DNA from: Glomus cerebriforme
Lineage: Eukaryota > Glomeromycota > Glomeromycetes > Glomerales > Glomeraceae
Length of the DNA stretch: 14,180 bases
NCBI GenBank assembly: GCA_003550305.1
Contig: QKYT01000827.1
Coordinates: forward strand, 32,349 to 46,528
Direction of reading: 5' to 3'
In this document: positions 9,420 through 14,180 of the stretch, in pieces
Layout of the letters: each line of letters begins with the position of its first letter
Numbering within the stretch: position 1 is the stretch's first letter
Position numbers and translations under genes: made by a program
Notes under the pieces: generated by a model
The model's input: the letters and a program-made list of their open reading frames with translations, nothing else
Database searches by the model: none
What the model was told of the DNA's origin: nothing

Positions 9420-10210
9420 CTTCTGAAACTTGTAAAGTGGTAAAAAAAAAATGCTTATAATAAAATTTAAAATCTTTATTTTAAAAATTTCGCGCTTGAT
9501 AAACGTCATCGCACGTGACCACAAGTTACGTTACCACACGTGTCATCCACTATCACATTCTTCTGCAAACATGAACGAACGTTTGTTTTATTAAAGTTTA
9601 AAATCCTGAAAACCCGTGAAAACTATAAAAAGTAAATGATATTTTGATATTTTTACAAGTTCAAAATATTTTCTTCATCGTATGTGATTCATATGATTAC
9701 GTCACTATACGTGACATCCATTACATCCACTGCGTCATTTTTTATTAAGTCATAGTAAAATTTATTTATCACCCATTATTTGTCACCGGTATCGACGGTA
9801 TCATCACGTGTCAGTGCATAATTCTGTAAAGTCACGTGACCGTAGAAATTTTCAGGTGCTCTTGGGGGTGATTTATTTAAAAGTTTAAAAATATTTTCTT
9901 TACTTATTACACATGATCATATAATTACGTTATCGCACGTGACATACATTTTTAACATTCTCTTGTAAATGAACGAACATTTATTTTAATAAACTAAAGT
10001 TAAAATCCGTGAAAATTCATGAAAAAATGAGTAAATGATATTTTGATATTGTTAAAAAATATTCTTTTCTTTACTCTGCCACACGTGATCCATTAGATTA
10101 CGTCATCACACATTTCTGTAAACATGAACGAATGTTTATTTTAATAAACTAAAGCTAAAATCCGTAAAAATCCATGTAAAAATGAATGAATAAAATGTTT
10201 ATATTTTAAA
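9420..10210. repeat. Diverged repeat array with six CACGTG sites
   Basis: A block beginning CTGCAAACATGAACGAA and continuing GTTTATTTTAATAAACTAAA / AAAATCCGTGAAAA occurs three times, anchored at 9563, 9962 and 10116 (spacing 399 and 154). The segment AGTAAATGATATTTTGATAT is identical at 9631 and 10030. A companion block with AAAATATTTTCTT, an ATTACGT word and an ACGTGA word recurs near 9665, 9890 and 10050. Six CACGTG palindromes lie at 9512, 9537, 9805, 9833, 9936 and 10082, and five of them fit RTCACRTG on one strand or the other. The array is non-coding. The repeated unit could be a transposon-derived satellite. CACGTG is the core site of fungal bHLH factors of the Cbf1/Pho4 type, but binding here is inference. 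Confidence 0.65.
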
Positions 10211-10264
10211 AAAATTAAAAAAATCAAAATAATTTTTTCTTGACTCCGGATGTTGATAATCTAA

Positions 10265-10537
10265 ATGATCGTCCGATATACCATATATTGCCAAAAATAT
10301 GGGGTGGTTGGTGACATCACCATTGAAATTTCCCAGATCCTAGCAGATCATAATGGTTATGATCCCAAACACCTTCTTAATAAGTTTTGAAATGGAAATT
10401 GGTAAAGAGAGACCGTATATTTGTTTCAAAAATTACGTCAATTCATGCATAAAGAACAATATGATCAACAAATTAGTATTGTTCTCTATCATTCAGATAA
10501 TAAAAATATGCAAAAAAGGTTAAAAAAAAGTGATTAA
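10265..10537 (+). pseudogene. Decayed coding relic, unrecognised
   Basis: One frame carries two protein-like stretches separated by only two close stops. The first, 10265-10387, runs from an ATG for 41 codons with VVGDITIEISQILADHNGYD and ends at TGA 10388. The second, 10406-10534, opens after a TAA at 10403 and contains FQKLRQFMHKEQYDQQISIV and LYHSDNKNMQKR before TAA 10535. Both have balanced amino-acid composition unlike the surrounding AT noise, and they share a frame. I infer a degraded gene, perhaps transposon-encoded, but do not recognise the family. Confidence 0.35.
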
Positions 10538-11548
10538 AAAGACCATTTTTGTGTCGATAATAATATTTTAAATATATGTATTTTTAATTAAACTGCAAAA
10601 TACTTGATATCATTGTTACATGAGAAAAATGCCAAGAAAATTATCTTATGATTTCATAAATTTTCTATACAGGATTTCTATAAAAAAAATAAAAAAAGGG
10701 TCATGAGAATTTTCAAATTTTCATTGTTAATGTATTAATTGATCATATCAATCCCTAAATATATAATAAAAATAAATTTAGATATCTACATGACTCCATC
10801 GATGCATGTTGGCGTTTCAGAATGAGTCATCCATATCTTTTATCATAAAAATATATTTTTTTTTGTTAAAAAAAAAAAGAGTAACCTAATGGAGTATCTT
10901 TTTAAAAAGAAAATTTTCAATACGAATAAATTTAGATAAAATTTTTTTTTATTTCTTGAAAATACAAGATTTTTTTTTATATTAATTTTAAAGAAAAATT
11001 TGTAAATTGTATTGTGAAAATTCGGAATGTTCCTTTTTTTTTTAATACTATAAAGATTTCAATTTTTGATTCACAAGGGATCTACAGGATGTGACGTAAT
11101 ATATAGAAAATATATTTATTATATTCTTTTATAAAAATATATATATATATTTATTTAAAATATTTTTCTTTGTTCTTGCTTTCTTGATATATTTGATTAT
11201 AATTTATTATTTTGCCTGGGACTTTCCTAATCTGAGAACCAATATAATTAAATATTTTAAAGTTTAAAATTTCAACTATCAAACATGCATTTATTTTATC
11301 ATACAGAACCAGATTCCGCATTGTAAAAAATTCCCATGTATCAAAATAAATATGTATGCACCTAAACTAATAAATCATTGTGTTAGTCATCGGGAATTAA
11401 ACTAAAACATAATTGGTAATTCTATATGAACAAAAGCTTTTTTTTATTACGTTATTGTATGTAAAATAAAGTGACAGATACAATGCTGATAACCATGATA
11501 ATATTAATATAAATTTACAATATAATAATATATTGAAATGAAATAATC
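10538..11548. other. 1-kb AT-rich gene desert
   Basis: No gene is visible on either strand. There is a small inverted pair ATGACTC (around 10790) and GAGTCAT (around 10825), which resembles two facing GCN4-type TGACTC sites with ATCGAT and ATGCAT palindromes between them. A TA-dinucleotide run is at about 11137-11151. The rest is low-complexity poly-A/poly-T DNA. Confidence 0.4.
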
Positions 11549-11692
11549 CCTAAAATAGAATGTATAAAGTATTATTGGTCATTTTAATTTTTTTTCAACA
11601 AAAATGACCAATCTTTTTTAAATTTTTTTTTTTTTTATAACCAATTATATTTGATAGTTTCTTTTAAGAATGACTAAACATTCTATTTGGGT
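11549..11692. mobile_element. Nested inverted repeat, MITE-like, about 144 bp
   Basis: The outer arms AATAGAATGT (11554-11563) and ACATTCTATT (11678-11687) are perfectly complementary and extend imperfectly to CCCTAAA and TTTGGG at the edges. Within the left half lies a second perfect hairpin, ATTGGTCATTTT (11574-11585) with AAAATGACCAAT (11601-11612), 15-nt loop. A third, degenerate version of the inner word (TTTAAGAATGACTAA) is found near the right arm. No coding capacity. Possibly a small non-autonomous element lying about 300 bp upstream of the kinase-like gene. Confidence 0.45.
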
Positions 11693-11984
11693 ATATTAAT
11701 AGAAAACATTTTTATAAGGACGAAAAAACAAATGTTTCACAAAATCCGAGGTTGATTAACGGTTATTAGATTTATAAAAAAAAATGGAAATTTTGAAATT
11801 TTTTACCGTTTCAGAATGTGCATTTCCTAATTAATCGATAAATATCGAAAATATTATTTAATCGCTCGTTTTATTGACGTCTCTAATATTTACAATTGAT
11901 TTTTTCCAAAAAAAAAAAAATCCTTTTATTTTCTTATATCTTTTACACATCACACTTTTTTTTTAAAAATAAATTATTTTAACG
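11693..11984 (+). promoter_or_regulatory. Upstream region of the kinase-like gene
   Basis: AT-rich leader without a diagnostic TATA box. It includes near-palindromic ATCGATAAATATCGA (about 11835-11850), a poly-A run at about 11908-11920, and a pyrimidine-rich stretch (TCCTTTTATTTTCTTATATC) in the last 65 bases before the ATG. Such pyrimidine tracts near the transcription start are common in fungal promoters; this assignment is inference. Confidence 0.3.
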
Positions 11985-13308
11985 ATGTCGGACTTAACAA
12001 CTTATATGTATGGAACCTGCCCTGACTGCAATAAAAAACGAATGAACGTTGGATGGTGTACGAATTGCAACGTTGAACGTTTGCTAAGTGATAATAGATG
12101 GACCAGTGGAGATGAAAGAATCGACAATTTCATAAAGCATACGCAAAAAAATGCTAAAGAGGCCATGGACTATCTTGAATGGATTGACTTCGACCAATTT
12201 GACTTGGTAAGGCATACTGGGAAATTCGGAAGTTTTTCGACCATATACTCTGCAGTGTGGATGGAAGGTCCTAGATGGAATTATGATGAAGCTACCGGAG
12301 ATTGGAGAAGTGGTGGTCCAACTAAAGTTGCTCTTAAAAGATTAGACGATTCCCAAAATCTCAGTCAACAGTTTATTAAAAGAGTAGGTGTATAATAAAT
12401 AATTATGAATTTAAAATTTTGTCATAATCTTGCATTTAAATAACAATAATATATCATATATTTTTTTATTATTAAAAACAAAGTTATTCAAATATTTTAA
12501 ATGTTTACAAAGTGGTTCACTTGCAGATTTCTACGGACTAACGCGAGATGGAACGTCATGTATTATGATCGTTATGAAATTTTATGAAAATGGGAATTTA
12601 TATTCATGTCTTGATAGGTGGTCAGGTTACCTCTGTTGGAGAGATACGATTGATATATTGTGGTCGATTTCATCAGGCCTGCAAAAAATTCATGATTTTG
12701 AGTTAGTACACGGAAATATCCATGGTGGGAATATATTATTAGAAGAAGACGAAACTACTACGGATGCAAAAATCGCTGATACGGGACTAATCGGTCCTTC
12801 TTCCAAACCATATAAAAACAAAGTATTTGGTGTACTACCATTTATTGCCCCAGAAATCCTCGGTGGGTATAAAGCAACAAAAGCGTCAGACATTTACAGT
12901 TTTGGAATAATAATGTGGATGCTGTCTACCTCGACCCGTCCTCATGAAGACAGAGCCCACGATGAAGCACTGGTATACGATATATGCAAGGGACTAAGAC
13001 CTAATTATAATAAACAAACTCCGCAAGTTTATCTCGAACTAATGAAGAAATGTTTAAACGGGAATCCATTCGCTAGACCAACGTCATGCGAATTGAATGA
13101 AGCATTCGCAAAATGGATTACAGCCATTTGTGATGATCCCGAACCTTCAGATTTATCTGATCAATTTGACAAAGCCGAGGAAATAAAATTTTTAAGTTTA
13201 CAATCTATGATTAATGTTCAACAATTAAATAAATTAAATATTAATAATAATGCTATTTATTTTAGCAGAGATTTGACAAATTTAGTAATGGCTAAAAGTA
13301 GATTGTAA
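11985..13308 (+). CDS. Zinc-ribbon/kinase-like protein, predicted pseudokinase
   Basis: Two exons (11985-12383 and 12484-13308) joined across a 100-nt intron (GTAGGT...ACAAAG) give 407 residues; the join FIKR|LFKY restores the length expected of this family. Residues 12-28 form a CX2C-X9-CX2C zinc ribbon (CPDCNKKRMNVGWCTNC). A linker follows, then a kinase domain from about 70 to 350: an aberrant glycine loop GKFGSFSTIY (79-88), VAxK lysine Lys118, HGNIHGGNIL (209-218) in place of HRDxxxxN, DTG (232-234) for DFG, GVLPFIAPEIL with APE at 255-257, SDIYSFG (268-274) and RPT near the end. The catalytic HRD Asp is Asn211, and the helix-C Glu position (NEI in relatives) reads KRL. These losses predict little or no phosphotransfer, although Lys118 and Asp232 could still bind nucleotide. 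The C-terminal tail (about 350-407) has no known domain. The ribbon-plus-kinase design is typical of the expanded kinase-like families of arbuscular mycorrhizal fungi. An alternative acceptor TTGCAG at 12526 leads at once to a stop. Confidence 0.9.
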
Positions 13309-13591
13309 TAGTAATTTTAAATTTTTTTTAAGATTTTTTTTATGAAGATTTTATATTTGTTTTTTTTTCTAAATTTAAACAATAGTTATTATATAATTAA
13401 AATATATTTGTATTTTTTTAAGAAATATATTTAATAAAAGAGTTATTTCTTTAACATTATAATGATTCCGTTAGTATGTAAAACATAAGTAAATCACAAA
13501 AAAAAAAAAAAAATTGACATAACATGAATCACTAGAAATTATAATTGCTCATTATATCGCTCATTATTCCCTTATTCCCTTACAATTAGTT
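13309..13591. terminator. 3' flank of the kinase-like gene with candidate poly(A) signal
   Basis: The downstream region is AT-rich. An AATAAA hexamer at 13433-13438 lies about 125 nt after the stop codon, inside TTTAATAAAAGAG, and is the best polyadenylation candidate. A run of 16 A residues follows at 13498-13513; it is encoded in the genome and not by itself evidence of retroposition. Confidence 0.4.
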
Positions 13592-13757
13592 CTGTTGTAG
13601 CCCAAACTCTACCATGACCTAAATCAAACTTGAGAAAACTTTATATCCAAAACTCAACCCAGTCTTAGATGTTAGTTTGAGAAGTTAAACATTTAAAATT
13701 TACTAGCTTATCACTAGCTTATCCCAAGTCAGATTTGGGTCATGGGAATTACAACAG
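13592..13757 (-). mobile_element. Inverted-repeat element, copy 2
   Basis: This is the better-preserved copy of the repeat at 3088-3260, in the opposite orientation. Its ends are mutual inverted repeats: CTGTTGTA (13592-13599) and TACAACAG (13750-13757), with CCATGACC and GGTCATGG just inside and AAATCAAACTTGAG against CAAGTCAGATTTGG further in. The core 13656-13699 matches the complement of 3188-3231 at 42 of 44 positions. It is non-coding. The structure fits a MITE. A target-site duplication is not clear. Confidence 0.65.
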
Positions 13758-14046
13758 TTTTAAAAAAAATATATTTCAGTTTATCTTTAAATACAAAGAA
13801 TAAATTTTAACTTTCACGCTATATCATGTGATTTTATAGCATATAAATTTTAACCCTAACAATTTATATATTAAACAATTATGGAATTATAATATTTGCC
13901 TTTATTCAAAAGAAATTTAGAGTTCCACAAAATTTTTTTTTGCGAATTTACTAATAATAAAAAAAATGCTTAATTACAAAAATTTTAAAAAGAATAATAA
14001 TCTCTTACAAATCTACAGGGTATCAATTAGAGGTTAGACCTTATTA
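13758..14046. other. AT-rich spacer
   Basis: No gene, RNA or repeat is visible between the inverted-repeat element and the terminal minisatellite. Confidence 0.4.
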
Positions 14047-14180
14047 ATTATGAGAAATTATGAAAAAATATATATTATGAGACACTTATGAGAAAATATG
14101 AGACATTATTATGAGAAATTATGAGCAATTATCATGAGAAATTATGTGAAATTATTATGTGAAATTATGCGAGAAATTAT
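14047..14180. repeat. ATTATGAGAA minisatellite, runs off the window
   Basis: The word ATTATGAGAA and close variants (TTATGAGACA, ATTATGAGCA, ATTATGTGAA, ATTATGCGAG) repeat about a dozen times, often as pairs making a unit near 20 bp. The array continues to the last base, so its full length is unknown. Non-coding; function unknown. Confidence 0.7.

Noticed and set aside
12430..12483. Independent start of the kinase exon 2 frame at TTG 12430
   Set aside because: These 18 codons read intron sequence (NNNNISYIFLLL). The family match starts at LFKYFKC after the AG at 12483, in register with FIKR of exon 1.
12690..12893. 67-codon open frame on the minus strand
   Set aside because: It lies wholly inside exon 2 of the kinase-like gene, opposite the HGN-to-SDIYSFG region, and its peptide has no independent features. 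It is a shadow.
13498..13513. A16 run taken as a retroposon tail
   Set aside because: There is no retroposon body or target duplication upstream, and poly-A runs are common in this AT-rich DNA.

Overview
The window looks like nuclear DNA of an arbuscular mycorrhizal fungus (Glomeromycotina, most like Rhizophagus or a close relative). The reasons are very AT-rich DNA, short GT-AG spliceosomal introns, a ubiquitin-conjugating (E2) gene cut into six small exons, and a two-exon gene in which an N-terminal four-cysteine zinc ribbon is fused to a kinase-like domain. That last architecture is a hallmark of the hugely expanded kinase-like families of these fungi. The organism call is inference from gene style, not from a database search.

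Layout. 1-2000 holds a 59-codon ORF with four cysteines (135-314) and a broken or poorly resolvable coding region (906-1681) that changes frame twice and ends in an acidic, lysine-rich stretch. 2000-7900 is gene-poor. It contains a foldback element (2188-2324), one copy of an inverted-repeat element (3088-3260), a small BED/hAT-like coding relic (4298-4441), a short AT-rich tandem repeat (4886-5115), a second foldback element with internally duplicated terminal repeats (6713-7102), and a GC-richer repeat patch (about 7284-7440). 8029-8970 is the E2-like gene, 162 residues after splicing. 9420-10210 is a diverged repeat array with six CACGTG hexamers, followed by another coding relic (10265-10537) and an AT-rich desert with a nested inverted repeat (11549-11692). 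11985-13308 is the zinc-ribbon/kinase-like gene, 407 residues after splicing. Beyond it lie a second, inverted copy of the 3088-3260 repeat (13592-13757) and a minisatellite running off the window end (14047-14180).

The two confidently modelled genes, both on the plus strand, look like catalytically impaired members of signalling families. In the E2, the catalytic cysteine is an aspartate although HPN and the rest of the fold are kept. In the kinase-like protein, HRD has become HGN (the catalytic Asp is Asn) and the glycine loop and the helix-C Glu are altered. Nothing shows that they act in one pathway; their proximity may be chance in a genome with many paralogues of both. No tRNA, rRNA, CRISPR array or intact transposase was seen.
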